Below, in pieces: positions 17,728 through 26,538 of a DNA stretch of 64,000 nt. The DNA lies in assembly GCA_902537215.1 (NCBI GenBank), contig CACBAM010000005.1:87003-151002 (forward strand), given 5' to 3'. Origin of the DNA: an uncultured Alphaproteobacteria bacterium (GTDB lineage Bacteria > Pseudomonadota > Alphaproteobacteria > Rhodobacterales > Rhodobacteraceae). A program made the translations under genes and the position numbers. The notes under the pieces are model-generated. The model had not been told where the DNA came from, did no database searches, and was given only the letters and a program-made list of their open reading frames with translations. Numbering within the stretch: the stretch's first letter is position 1; the number at the start of each line of letters is the position of its first letter.

Positions 17728-18576
17728 TTAATTGCTCTCATTATTCCTTCGGGCCATGAAAGCAAGTCTTTCAAAAAGATGAACATCTTGTTCGTTTTTT
17801 AATAGAGCACCATGTAACTTTGGCAAAATATTTTTGCCATCCATCTTGAGGTCATCAGCCTCTAGTTCCTCAACCAACAGTAGTTTCAGCCAGTCTAACA
17901 TCTCTGAAGTAGATGGCTTCTTTTTTAAACCTGGGACTGCTCGAACTTCAAAAAACTGATTAAGTGCAGCATCTAACAAGTTTTTCTTCACTTTAGGAAA
18001 ATGAACATTGACTATCTCTTCAAGGATCTCTTTTTCAGGAAACCTAATGAAGTGAAAAAAGCACCTTCTTAAAAAAGCATCCGGTAATTCTTTTTCATTA
18101 TTTGAAGTTATTATAACGATAGGGCGGTTAGCTGCACTAATTGTCTCTCCTGTTTCATAAACAAAGAACTCCATTTTGTCTAATTCTTGAAGCAGATCAT
18201 TCGGAAATTCTATATCTGCCTTGTCTATTTCATCTATTAAAAGAACGGCTTTACTATTTGCCTCAAACGCCTCCCATATTTTTCCCTTTTTGATATAGTT
18301 TTTTATATTTTTAACTCGTTCATCACCGAGCTGACTGTCCCTCAATCTGCTTACAGCGTCATACTCATATAGTCCCTGTTGAGCTTTGGTTGTAGATTTA
18401 ATATTCCATTCAATTATTGGAAGTGAAAGACTCTCGGCAATTTGTCTTGCAAGTTCAGTTTTTCCTGTACCGGGTTCTCCTTTTACTAAAAGAGGGCGCT
18501 CTAGAGTTATCGATGCATTAACAGCCAAAGTTAAGTCATCTGTGGAGATGTATTTTGATGTACCTTCAAACTTCAT
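17728..18576 (-). CDS. moxR: MoxR-type AAA+ ATPase
   Basis: A MoxR-family ATPase that works with VWA proteins in maturation of enzymes or complexes. The nucleotide site GEPGTGKT follows the family motif TLERPLLVK. Walker B is VLLIDEIDKAD, and the LLQELDKMEF and sensor-1 IVITSNNEKELPDAFLRRC segments are complete. I start at the ATG at 18576 (MKFEGTSKYI), which matches the family N-terminus and has AAAGGAAA before it; an ATG at 18597 would add seven residues. The downstream partners are a 50-residue membrane protein and the CoxE-like VWA protein. It is not CobS, which is at the left end of the window. Confidence 0.93.
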   Translation of the reverse strand: MKFEGTSKYISTDDLTLAVNASITLERPLLVKGEPGTGKTELARQIAESLSLPIIEWNIKSTTKAQQGLYEYDAVSRLRDSQLGDERVKNIKNYIKKGKIWEAFEANSKAVLLIDEIDKADIEFPNDLLQELDKMEFFVYETGETISAANRPIVIITSNNEKELPDAFLRRCFFHFIRFPEKEILEEIVNVHFPKVKKNLLDAALNQFFEVRAVPGLKKKPSTSEMLDWLKLLLVEELEADDLKMDGKNILPKLHGALLKNEQDVHLFERLAFMARRNNESN

Positions 18577-18689
18577 AAAATTTCCTTTCCAATCCAAAAA
18601 AATTTTTAAATCTTATAGTGACAAACGCTAAAATTTATATTATCGAATATACAGTAGCTTAATTTTAATCTAATACTTTTGGGGGGATT

Positions 18690-19127
18690 ATGGGTTTAGA
18701 TTTCGTAAAGTCAAAAGAATTTTTGCATGAGGGTTATAGGCCGTCTGAGGAAGAGCCTTTCATGAACGAAAATCAAGTTGAATATTTTAGAGCAAAACTT
18801 CTCGATTGGAAAAAGTCGATACTTTCTGAGAGTAAAGATACGATTAAAGGAATGAAAGAGGAGACAAGAAATATTCCAGATGTTGCTGACAGGGCTTCAG
18901 AAGAAACAGATCGGGCGTTGGAGCTAAGAACTAGAGATAGACAAAGAAAGCTTATTTCTAAAATTGATGCCGCTTTACGAAGAATAGATGATGGTTCTTA
19001 CGGCTATTGCGAAGAAAGTGGCGAACCTATATCTTTAAAAAGATTGGACGCGCGTCCTATAGCAACGTTGAGTGTTGAAGCTCAAGAGCGACACGAGAGG
19101 CGCGAAAGAGATCATAGGGACGATTAG
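18690..19127 (+). CDS. dksA: RNA polymerase-binding transcription factor DksA
   Basis: DksA binds the RNA polymerase secondary channel and, with ppGpp, adjusts rRNA and amino-acid promoters. The 145-residue protein has the coiled coil with the acidic tip DVADRA (Asp64, Asp67), followed by the globular domain YGYCEESGEPISLKRL. Only Cys107 of the four zinc-finger cysteines of E. coli DksA is kept; the others are Ser110, Ser128 and Ala131. This reduced-cysteine form is common in alphaproteobacteria. The ATG at 18690 is preceded by a strong GGGGGGA ribosome site. The FAD monooxygenase follows at once. Confidence 0.95.
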   Translation: MGLDFVKSKEFLHEGYRPSEEEPFMNENQVEYFRAKLLDWKKSILSESKDTIKGMKEETRNIPDVADRASEETDRALELRTRDRQRKLISKIDAALRRIDDGSYGYCEESGEPISLKRLDARPIATLSVEAQERHERRERDHRDD

Positions 19128-19154
19128 ACTAGAAGAGAATTTGGGTCTCAACAA

Positions 19155-20336
19155 ATCAAAAAGTTTAAAGTAGCAATTATAGGGGGAGGCATAGCCGGCT
19201 TATGCTCCGCATTGTTTTTGAAGCAGCTCGGTTGCGACGTAACTATATTTGAAAAAGATAAGTTAGTGAAAGGTGAAGGAGCAGGTATTCAGCTTACCTC
19301 TAATGGCTTATTCGTTCTAGAGAAGTTAAAACTTGGTAAATTGGTGGTTGAAGCTGGTTTAAAGCCTAAAAATTTGTGTTTATTTGATGAAACTGACTTT
19401 AAAAGTATCGGTAGTTTGGAAATTCTTGAAAGATTAAAATCTCGCTACGGCAGATCTTTCATTACTCTACATAGATCATTTCTCATAAAAATTTTATTTG
19501 AAAAAGTTAAAGAAGAAGAAATAAAGGTTAGCTTTGGTTCAAGAGCGCTTCCCTTGGTTTCAAAAAATGAACGAAATATCTACATATCGTACAAAGGGAA
19601 GAAAATTGAAAAAGACCTCATTATTGTCGCAGATGGGGTTGGCTCTATCTGGAAAAAAAATATCTTTAAAGCGACCAATACTCGTACCATTTCGCAAACT
19701 GCTTACCGATTTGTATTGAGTAAAAAAACTTTGCCCCCTATTTTTTCCAAAAATAATATTAATCTATTTTTTGGTAGAGGCAGACATTTTGTAACTTATC
19801 CAACTGGAAATAATGGAATGATAAATTTTGTTTTCTGTAAAAGAGAAAGAGGACAGACGATTAATAACTGGAAGGAAAAGGTAACTAAGCAGAAATTTTT
19901 AAACGATTTTGAATTAAATGAGACCCTTAAAACTTGTCTCCCTGATGTGCAACAGATTTACAGGTGGCCGATTATTGAAAGTGGAATACCCACTATAATA
20001 CACAAAAAAAATGTCGTTATGGTAGGGGATGCTGCTCTAAGCATGCTTCCTTACATGGCTCAGGGAGCCAATAAGGCTTTAGAGGACAGCTGGGAGTTAG
20101 CAAATTGCATAAAGGAGTTCCCCTTAGATATAAATAAGGCACTAAACAATTACTCTAAAAAGAGAATAAAGAGAATACATCAATTAGATCAAGTTTCTAG
20201 GCTGAATGAGAAGGTATATCATCTAGAACAAAGAGTGTTAAGGAAGATTCTTTTTGTTGTTCTGCGGTGTCTAACTAGATTTTCCCCAAACTTGTTTTTC
20301 AAGAGGCTTGATTGGATTTATAGTTACAAAGGTTGA
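19155..20336 (+). CDS. FAD-dependent monooxygenase (UbiH/salicylate hydroxylase family), start unresolved
   Basis: A group A flavoprotein hydroxylase. The dinucleotide fold VAIIGGGIAGLCSALFL begins at about 19170. The DG motif (IVADGVGS) and GD motif (GDAALSMLPYMAQGAN) follow, the latter placing the FAD ribityl chain. The substrate cannot be told from sequence; it resembles 3-hydroxybenzoate 6-hydroxylase or salicylate hydroxylase-like proteins found after dksA in Rhodobacterales. Its frame opens at 19128, right after the dksA stop, and has no ATG, GTG or TTG before the FAD fold. The first TTG, at 19212, would delete the glycine motif. I placed the start at ATC 19155 as a stand-in. A TTG at 19141 becomes in-frame if one A is added to the A5 run at 19158-19162. 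The last base lies one base from xthA. Confidence 0.8.
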   Translation: MKKFKVAIIGGGIAGLCSALFLKQLGCDVTIFEKDKLVKGEGAGIQLTSNGLFVLEKLKLGKLVVEAGLKPKNLCLFDETDFKSIGSLEILERLKSRYGRSFITLHRSFLIKILFEKVKEEEIKVSFGSRALPLVSKNERNIYISYKGKKIEKDLIIVADGVGSIWKKNIFKATNTRTISQTAYRFVLSKKTLPPIFSKNNINLFFGRGRHFVTYPTGNNGMINFVFCKRERGQTINNWKEKVTKQKFLNDFELNETLKTCLPDVQQIYRWPIIESGIPTIIHKKNVVMVGDAALSMLPYMAQGANKALEDSWELANCIKEFPLDINKALNNYSKKRIKRIHQLDQVSRLNEKVYHLEQRVLRKILFVVLRCLTRFSPNLFFKRLDWIYSYKG

Positions 20337-20337
20337 C

Positions 20338-21111
20338 TTATTTCTCACTAAGTGAAATCCAGACAGGAACATGGTCTGATGGTTTTTCTTGGTTCCTCAA
20401 AGATGTTTCAATCCAGCTTTTCTCCAGTTTGTCAGCTGCGTTAGGGCTCAAAACTACATGGTCAATTCTAATGCCATTATTTTCCTCCCATGCTCGACTT
20501 CTATAATCCCACTGAGTGAATAGTGAGTCAGTTTCATTCAATATCCTTATTGCATCTAAGTAACCTAAGTTGAGAAGGTAATTAAATTTAGCTCTAACTT
20601 GAGAATCAAACAACGCATCCTGTGTCCACTGATCAGGGTACTTACAATCAATATATTGAGGAATTACATTAAAATCTCCTAGAACAATAATCTCTTCTTC
20701 GGAAATAAGAGCTTTTTTACAATATTGATTCAGTCTATCCATCCATTTTAATTTATACTCAAACTTTTCTGTTCCTTTTGGGTTACCATTCGGCAGATAA
20801 ATACATACAAACCTCTTTTCTTGGTAATAGGCTTCAATAAAACGTGATTGTTTATCGTCACTATCACCTGGTAAAATCCTATTTGATAATTTAGCCTCAC
20901 CTTTTGTAAGGATCGCGACTCCATTAAATGACTTTTGGCCGTTAAGGTAACAATGATAGCCAAGCTTTTCAAAGGCAGATCTGGGAAAGTCTGCATCCTG
21001 AATTTTTATCTCTTGAAGGGCTACCACATCTGGATTGGTTTCTTTTAACCACTCAATTAGTGTATCAATCCTTGCTCGCACACCATTAACATTAAAGGTG
21101 ACTATTTTCAT
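20338..21111 (-). CDS. xth: Exodeoxyribonuclease III
   Basis: An AP endonuclease and 3'-5' exonuclease of base excision repair. The endonuclease/exonuclease/phosphatase fold is complete in 257 residues: TFNVNGVRAR at the N-terminus, LQEIKIQD with the metal-binding Glu, GDFNVIP in the middle, then IRIDHVVLS and SDHVPVWI with the catalytic Asp-His. The gene starts with an ATG nine bases after erpA, so erpA-xth is one transcript. It converges with the monooxygenase gene with a one-base gap. Confidence 0.95.
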   Translation of the reverse strand: MKIVTFNVNGVRARIDTLIEWLKETNPDVVALQEIKIQDADFPRSAFEKLGYHCYLNGQKSFNGVAILTKGEAKLSNRILPGDSDDKQSRFIEAYYQEKRFVCIYLPNGNPKGTEKFEYKLKWMDRLNQYCKKALISEEEIIVLGDFNVIPQYIDCKYPDQWTQDALFDSQVRAKFNYLLNLGYLDAIRILNETDSLFTQWDYRSRAWEENNGIRIDHVVLSPNAADKLEKSWIETSLRNQEKPSDHVPVWISLSEK

Positions 21112-21119
21112 CCGCTAAT

Positions 21120-21458
21120 CTATTTGAACGAAGGGGAGAAGGAAAAACTTGTGCCACATCCACATGATGAGGTTGCATTAGGGTTATTAATTTTGAAGCT
21201 TGAACCTATAAGCTCTTCACAGTAATCAATTTCTGCACCTTCTAAAAATTGTAAAGAAGTGTTATCTATGATGACTCTACTTTCCTCTTTTTGGAAAACT
21301 TGGTCGTTTTCATTAACATCATCAACAATATTGAAAATGTATTGAAATCCCGAGCATCCACCACCTTTGACAGCGACTCTTAATGTCTTGCTTTCACAAG
21401 AATCTGCTATTTTTCTAAAGGCTCTGTCAGTTACCCTCGGTGGTATTCTTAAATTCAT
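21120..21458 (-). CDS. erpA: Iron-sulfur cluster insertion protein ErpA/IscA type
   Basis: An A-type carrier that delivers Fe-S clusters to apo-enzymes. The three ligand cysteines are present as Cys35 (GGGCSGFQY) and Cys99/Cys101 (SSCGCGTSF), the C-X63-CXC arrangement of the family, in a 112-residue protein. Placement upstream of xth, next to dgt and outside an isc/suf cluster, is the alphaproteobacterial ErpA arrangement. A well-spaced sigma-70-type promoter precedes it. Confidence 0.94.
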   Translation of the reverse strand: MNLRIPPRVTDRAFRKIADSCESKTLRVAVKGGGCSGFQYIFNIVDDVNENDQVFQKEESRVIIDNTSLQFLEGAEIDYCEELIGSSFKINNPNATSSCGCGTSFSFSPSFK

Positions 21459-21490
21459 TTTTTCTTTCTTTACATTTTACGCTTTAACGT

Positions 21491-21519
21491 AATATATACT
21501 TGTCTAATTAAATAGGCAA
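21491..21519 (-). promoter_or_regulatory. Probable erpA-xth promoter
   Basis: On the minus strand TTGCCT (21514-21519) and TATATT (21491-21496) are separated by 17 bases. This leaves a leader of about 25-30 bases before the erpA ATG. On the plus strand the same spacer holds a weaker TTTACA (21469-21474) with TATATA (21493-21498) at 18 bases that could serve dgt. Confidence 0.45.
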
Positions 21520-21534
21520 GAAAAGAGCTTTTTT

Positions 21535-22689
21535 TTGAAGATAGCATCTGATCCCGACAGATCTTTAGGACGAGTGCATGAAGAAAAACCTTGTACTATA
21601 AGATCAAATTTCCAGAGAGATAGAGATAGAGTTATTCATTCCAAAGCTTTTAGGAAGCTACAAAATAAATCCCAAGTTTTCTTTTCTACAACCAATGATA
21701 TTTTTAGAACCCGACTTACACATACGATTGAAGTCAGTCAAATTGCTAGAACTATCGCAAATCATCTCGGTCTAAATATCGATCTTTGTGAAACAATTGC
21801 CCTCGCCCATGACTTAGGGCACCCTCCTTTTGGCCATACCGGTGAAGAAAGGCTGAATAATCTTATGCAAGAAGTTGGTGGTTTTGACCACAATTTTCAA
21901 ACCCTTAAATTAGTCACTACATTAGAGCAACAATACGTAAAGTTTTCTGGGCTGAATTTATGTTTTGAGTCATTAGATGGGATAGTTAAGCACAATGGAC
22001 CTATTGATAAAAAAGACAAGATTATTAGGTTCTTTTGGGATGAGAATATTGCGTTGGGAGAGGGTGATGGTGAACACCATTTAAGCCTATTCCCATCTTT
22101 AGAGGCGCAAGTAGCATCACTATCTGATGATATCGCCTATTGTGCACACGATATTGCTGATGGACATGAAGCGGGAATTTTGTCCTATAAGAACTTAAGG
22201 ACTTCTCCATTTTTTGAAGAATTTCTGGTGTCAGAACAACCCAGAGAATATCATGACTCGCTTTCAGTAGGGCAAGGTTGCAGAGATTTAATAAGATATT
22301 TGGTGAACGATTTAATTTTTCAAACACAAAAGAACATTAAAGACCGCCAAAAGAATGCATCTGGTACCAAAACCTCAAATCTAATTGCATTTTCCTCCGG
22401 AACAGTCAAAAAAGTGGTAGAATTAAAGAAATATCTTTTTAAAAACCTATATAGAAGTGAGGAGATAAATACTATGAGAAGCCAAGCTGAGGAAGTAGTA
22501 AACACTTTATTCAAATATTATTCCGATAACTTGGATGCTATACCGCTCTCATTTAGAGAGAATAAATATTACTCAAAATTTAAATCGTTCAGACAAAAGA
22601 AATTAAATCTGGTTGGAGATTTCATTGCTAGTATGACCGATAAGGAAGCACTAGAGACTTTTGGTCAAATAAAAATATGCGTTAAATAG
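21535..22689 (+). CDS. dgt: dGTP triphosphohydrolase-like HD-domain protein
   Basis: A deoxyguanosinetriphosphate triphosphohydrolase-like enzyme that removes triphosphate from dNTPs. The HD metal site is seen as RLTHTIEVSQIAR and AHDLGHPPFGHTGE, with the later Asp in SLSDDIAYCAHDIADG. The N-terminal HSKAFRKLQNKSQVF block is characteristic of the type-2 dGTPase-like family. It starts at TTG 21535, after a T-rich stretch and a weak AAAAGAG ribosome site. The 384 residues are of normal length. It leads a co-directional block dgt-argS-SPOR-scpA-scpB and is divergent from erpA. Confidence 0.93.
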   Translation: MKIASDPDRSLGRVHEEKPCTIRSNFQRDRDRVIHSKAFRKLQNKSQVFFSTTNDIFRTRLTHTIEVSQIARTIANHLGLNIDLCETIALAHDLGHPPFGHTGEERLNNLMQEVGGFDHNFQTLKLVTTLEQQYVKFSGLNLCFESLDGIVKHNGPIDKKDKIIRFFWDENIALGEGDGEHHLSLFPSLEAQVASLSDDIAYCAHDIADGHEAGILSYKNLRTSPFFEEFLVSEQPREYHDSLSVGQGCRDLIRYLVNDLIFQTQKNIKDRQKNASGTKTSNLIAFSSGTVKKVVELKKYLFKNLYRSEEINTMRSQAEEVVNTLFKYYSDNLDAIPLSFRENKYYSKFKSFRQKKLNLVGDFIASMTDKEALETFGQIKICVK

Positions 22690-22710
22690 GAAAATCTGAG
22701 GGAGCAAAAA

Positions 22711-24456
22711 TTGGATATTGTCAATATTTTACGAGATAAGATCCTTAATAGTGTCAATCAATTGGTTGATGAAAAAAATTTAAAACAGTCTATTAACATG
22801 AATAATATTGTGGTGGAGAGACCTAAGAGGCAACACCAAGGAGATTATTCTACAAACGCTGCGATGGTTCTTGGGAAAGCACTTTCTTCTAACCCTAGGG
22901 ATTTAGGAGAAATAATTAGTCTTAAGTTAAGTGATAGCGAGCTGATATCCAGTGTATCGCTTGATGGGCCAGGGTTCCTTAATATAACAATTAATCCTAA
23001 GTTCTGGGACAGGCTAATATATGAGATAAATTCATCTAACAATCGATATGGAGAGGAAAGCTTTGGGGGTGGAAAAAAAGTAAACTTAGAATATGTATCT
23101 GCAAACCCGACAGGCCCTCTTCATCTTGGGCATGTAAGAGGAGCTGTATTTGGAGATGTTCTTTCTAGGATATTGGAGTTTGTAGGTTTCAAAGTCACTC
23201 GGGAATATTATGTTAATGATGGTGGAGCGCAAATTGGTATTTTAGTTAGAACCATATATTTTAGATATCTAGAAAAGTTGGGAGAAGTTATAGAGCTCCC
23301 AGACGAATGCTATCCTGGAGATTATCTAATTCCAATAGCTGAAAAGCTGATAGACAAATATGGAAACAAACTCAAAAATCTCAGAGAGGTTGAGAGAGAT
23401 AATATTATTCGCAGTTTTTCTATAGAGCATATGATGGAAATAATTAAAGCGGATTTAAAGTCTCTAAATATAGAGATGGATAATTTTTTCTCGGAGCAGG
23501 CAATGATCGATTCCAATGAAATAGATAAATCCATTAGCGCACTTAAAGATAAAGGGTTGATTTACACAGGAATAATTGACGCACCTAAAGGTAAGATTTA
23601 TGCCGATTGGAAGGCACGAGAACAACTATTGTTTAAATCAACCGAATTTGATGATGATATTGATCGACCAATAAAAAAATCTGATGGATCATGGACTTAC
23701 TTTGCACCTGACCTAGCCTATCACGCAGACAAGTTAAATAGGGGCTTTGATGTTGTAATAGATGTTTTAGGAGCTGACCATAGTGGATATGTAAGCCGCT
23801 TGAAAGCAGTCATAAATGCATTTGCTGAAAAAAATATTGAGTTTGAAGTAAAGCTCGTACAACTAGTAAAACTCATTAAAAATAAAAAAGTCCTGAAGAT
23901 GTCAAAAAGGGCTGGTGATTATATACTTATTCAAGATCTTTTAAAGGAGGTTAGCTCTGACGTTATAAGATTTGTCATGCTTAGCAGAAATAATGATATT
24001 CCACTAGATTTTGATATTGATTTGACGCTTTCTAAGTCAAAAGATAATCCCGTATTTTATGTTAATTATGCACACGCAAGGGTAGTTTCAGTGTTTAAAA
24101 GGGCAGAGGAATTAAACATTTGGCCGTTATCGAAGATGGAAAATTTAGAGAACAAGAACTATACATACATGGAGCGCGAATTGGCCTTGGTAAAAAAACT
24201 TTCAGAGTGGCCAAATGTTGTGAAACAATCAGCCAGATATCATGAACCCCATAGAATTGTTTACTACTTAAGCGAGGTAGCATCTTCTTTTCACAGTCTA
24301 TATCAATCCTCGAGTGACTCTATTCCTTATAGATTTATAGTCGAGGGATCAAAAGAATTATGTATGAAGCGTTTGGTTTTAGCAAAGTCCACCCAGATAG
24401 TCATAAAGAACGGGCTTTCTATTCTAGGTATTGTTCCTTTGGATGAAATGTATTAG
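22711..24456 (+). CDS. argS: Arginyl-tRNA synthetase
   Basis: A class I aminoacyl-tRNA synthetase charging tRNA-Arg. The 581 residues show the N-terminal Add1 domain. The HIGH-type motif HLGH is at 138-141 (SANPTGPLHLGH) and KMSKR at 396-400, and the DALR anticodon-binding domain is at the C-terminus (YAHARVVSVF onward). The canonical KMSK lysine is kept, unlike in some ArgRS. It starts at TTG 22711 after GAGGGAG and lies 21 bases after dgt. Confidence 0.97.
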   Translation: MDIVNILRDKILNSVNQLVDEKNLKQSINMNNIVVERPKRQHQGDYSTNAAMVLGKALSSNPRDLGEIISLKLSDSELISSVSLDGPGFLNITINPKFWDRLIYEINSSNNRYGEESFGGGKKVNLEYVSANPTGPLHLGHVRGAVFGDVLSRILEFVGFKVTREYYVNDGGAQIGILVRTIYFRYLEKLGEVIELPDECYPGDYLIPIAEKLIDKYGNKLKNLREVERDNIIRSFSIEHMMEIIKADLKSLNIEMDNFFSEQAMIDSNEIDKSISALKDKGLIYTGIIDAPKGKIYADWKAREQLLFKSTEFDDDIDRPIKKSDGSWTYFAPDLAYHADKLNRGFDVVIDVLGADHSGYVSRLKAVINAFAEKNIEFEVKLVQLVKLIKNKKVLKMSKRAGDYILIQDLLKEVSSDVIRFVMLSRNNDIPLDFDIDLTLSKSKDNPVFYVNYAHARVVSVFKRAEELNIWPLSKMENLENKNYTYMERELALVKKLSEWPNVVKQSARYHEPHRIVYYLSEVASSFHSLYQSSSDSIPYRFIVEGSKELCMKRLVLAKSTQIVIKNGLSILGIVPLDEMY

Positions 24457-24470
24457 AGTTAGAATAAAAA

Positions 24471-25202
24471 ATGAGTGAACAGGCACACGATATCACATCT
24501 TATACCACAGAGAAGAAGACCACATTTGATTATTTGTTCTTAGCTGGAAGTTGGTTGGTAAGCTGTTTTTCATTGGTTATCATAGGTCTTATATCCTATT
24601 GGGCGATTAAAATTCCTGAAAAAAGTGTAAATAGTTTACCTATAATTAATGCTTTAAAAGGAGATATAAGGATTGAACCTGATGACCCTGGTGGAAAATT
24701 ATTTGATGAGGAAGATTTATCAATTTACCAAAACTTTGAGAGTGATCCCAGGATTCCAGAAAAAAACGAAATAATTTTGAAAAATTCAGACCAGAATTTT
24801 GTAAATCTTCGAAAAGAAATAAAGGTCAACGAACTCAGTAAAGATAGTCAGAAAAATTTAACCTCAGCTATTGAGGATGCTTTAAGAGAGGTTGTGAATA
24901 CCAATAAAGAAAAAAATGATGAGCCAGAAGCCAAAAACCAGCAGGGGATGGTGAAACTTTATTTAGGCTCATTCGACACGTTGTTGCAAGCAGATGAATT
25001 CAGACAATTCATAAAAAGAAGAAACCATACCCTTTTAAATATTAACAACTTAAAAGTTTTTGAGCAGTTAGAAGGAGAAACAATTTTTTTTCGGGTGGAG
25101 TTGACTAATATTGGCTCCGAAGAAGAAGGTAAAAAGTTGTGTTCGATACTTTCTAGTAGACAGTTTTCGTGCCTATTGTTAAATGAACTAGGTAGTAATT
25201 AA
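24471..25202 (+). CDS. SPOR domain membrane protein
   Basis: A single-pass inner-membrane protein with a transmembrane helix at about residues 26-48. It has a polar linker of roughly 115 residues and a C-terminal SPOR domain (VKLYLGSFDTLLQADEFRQFIK onward) that binds denuded glycan strands at the division site. The linker is rich in Lys, Glu, Asp and Asn. The position between argS and scpA is conserved in alphaproteobacteria, where nagZ usually follows. Here only seven bases separate it from scpA, so nagZ is absent at this place. Confidence 0.85.
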   Translation: MSEQAHDITSYTTEKKTTFDYLFLAGSWLVSCFSLVIIGLISYWAIKIPEKSVNSLPIINALKGDIRIEPDDPGGKLFDEEDLSIYQNFESDPRIPEKNEIILKNSDQNFVNLRKEIKVNELSKDSQKNLTSAIEDALREVVNTNKEKNDEPEAKNQQGMVKLYLGSFDTLLQADEFRQFIKRRNHTLLNINNLKVFEQLEGETIFFRVELTNIGSEEEGKKLCSILSSRQFSCLLLNELGSN

Positions 25203-25209
25203 TAGAGAA

Positions 25210-25986
25210 ATGGATCAATCAACAGAATATCACAAAGATATCAAGCCTGCATTATATGTCAGTTTAGATGGATTTGAGGGTCCGTTGGATCTTTTGCTTA
25301 CGCTCGCAAAGAATCAGAAGGTGGACCTAAAGAAATTACAGTTAGGTATTCTTGCTGATCAATTCTTAGATTATCTTAGGGACCAAAGGTATAAGTTCAA
25401 ATTAGAATTTGCCGGAGACTATCTAGTCATGGCCTCATGGCTCACGTTATTAAAAAGTCAATTAATTATTCCTGATGATGAGCTCAAAAAGGAAGATGCT
25501 GATAAGATTAATGAACTATTAGCATTAAGACTTCAAAGATTAGCTAAAATAAGAGAAAATGCTATTTGGCTATTTGATAGACCGCAGCTTTTTAGAAATT
25601 TTTTTCCAAGCAGTCTCAATCGAGATGAAAGAGTGATTAAAGAAGATTTTTTAAAGGTTCAGTTGGCAGATATATTAAAGGCCTATGTGGGGATTGTAGA
25701 CAAGAAAAATTATGAAGTACCTATGGGTACCAAAGAGGAATATTTATTTTTAGACAAAGCGATTAGCTTTATCGAGCAAAAAGTTAAAGGATCAGAAGCA
25801 TTAATTAGTTTCCCAAGTTTGGTTAAGGAAATACATGCTTTATCAGGAATCGAAGCCAAGCGTTGTGCTGCATCTATTTTCTGCGGATTGCTTGAATATA
25901 CAAAATTAGGAAAAATTCAAATGAAGCAAGGAAGTGCCTTTTCTATTTTAGAGTTGGCTAAAGTTAGAAACGGAAATACGGTTTAA
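25210..25986 (+). CDS. scpA: Segregation and condensation protein ScpA
   Basis: The kleisin subunit that bridges SMC heads with ScpB in chromosome condensation. The N-terminal helix carries the family motif FEGPLDLLLTLAKNQKVDL, followed by YLVMASWLTLLKSQLIIP. A winged-helix C-terminus ends the protein, including FCGLLEYTKLGKIQMKQ. The 258-residue length is normal. Its TAA shares one base with the scpB ATG. Confidence 0.94.
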   Translation: MDQSTEYHKDIKPALYVSLDGFEGPLDLLLTLAKNQKVDLKKLQLGILADQFLDYLRDQRYKFKLEFAGDYLVMASWLTLLKSQLIIPDDELKKEDADKINELLALRLQRLAKIRENAIWLFDRPQLFRNFFPSSLNRDERVIKEDFLKVQLADILKAYVGIVDKKNYEVPMGTKEEYLFLDKAISFIEQKVKGSEALISFPSLVKEIHALSGIEAKRCAASIFCGLLEYTKLGKIQMKQGSAFSILELAKVRNGNTV

Positions 25987-26537
25987 TGGAATTATCTCTG
26001 AACCAGCAAGATATGGAGAGAGTTATTGAAGCACTACTGTTTACTTCCTCAGAGCCACTTCTAATTACAGATTTAAAGAAAAATTTGCCTCAAAATGTGG
26101 ATATAGAGTCTATAATTGAAACACTACAAAAACATTATGAGACAAGAGGCGTTAATTTAAAGCGCGTCGGAAATTCAATTGCTTTACGAACTGCTAAGGA
26201 TTTAGATCATGTATTCGTTAAGAAAATGGTTGCTAAGAAAACCTTATCAAGGGCTGCAAGAGAAACCTTAGCTATAGTAGCATATCATCAACCAGTTACT
26301 AAGCTAGAAATAGAAGAAATTAGAGGCGTTAGTGTGGGGTCGGGTACAATCGATATATTGATGGATTTAGAATGGATAAAATTCGGTAGAAGGAAATTAA
26401 GTCCAGGCCGTCCTGTAACTTTCCAAATAACCGATAAGTTTCTTGATTATTTTGATTTAAGTAGTCCAGAAGATCTTCCAGGGGTTAAGGAACTTAAAGA
26501 TCTTGGGTTATCCGTAAAAAAATTAAACCGATATTAG
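25986..26537 (+). CDS. scpB: Segregation and condensation protein ScpB
   Basis: The winged-helix partner of ScpA in the SMC-ScpAB complex. Family motifs are IEALLFTSSEPL at the N-terminus, LSRAARETLAIVAYHQPVTKLEIEEIRGV in the middle and GRPVTFQITDKFLDYF at the C-terminus. At 183 residues it is short but complete, lacking the extended C-terminal tail of some homologues. It overlaps scpA by one base. The tatABC genes that often follow scpB in relatives are not here; the next gene, dcd, is convergent with a one-base gap. Confidence 0.93.
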   Translation: MELSLNQQDMERVIEALLFTSSEPLLITDLKKNLPQNVDIESIIETLQKHYETRGVNLKRVGNSIALRTAKDLDHVFVKKMVAKKTLSRAARETLAIVAYHQPVTKLEIEEIRGVSVGSGTIDILMDLEWIKFGRRKLSPGRPVTFQITDKFLDYFDLSSPEDLPGVKELKDLGLSVKKLNRY

Positions 26538-26538
26538 C

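Noticed and set aside
18618..18643. dksA promoter from GTGACA and TATTAT
   Set aside because: Spacing is 14 bases, too short; other -10 choices fit poorly.
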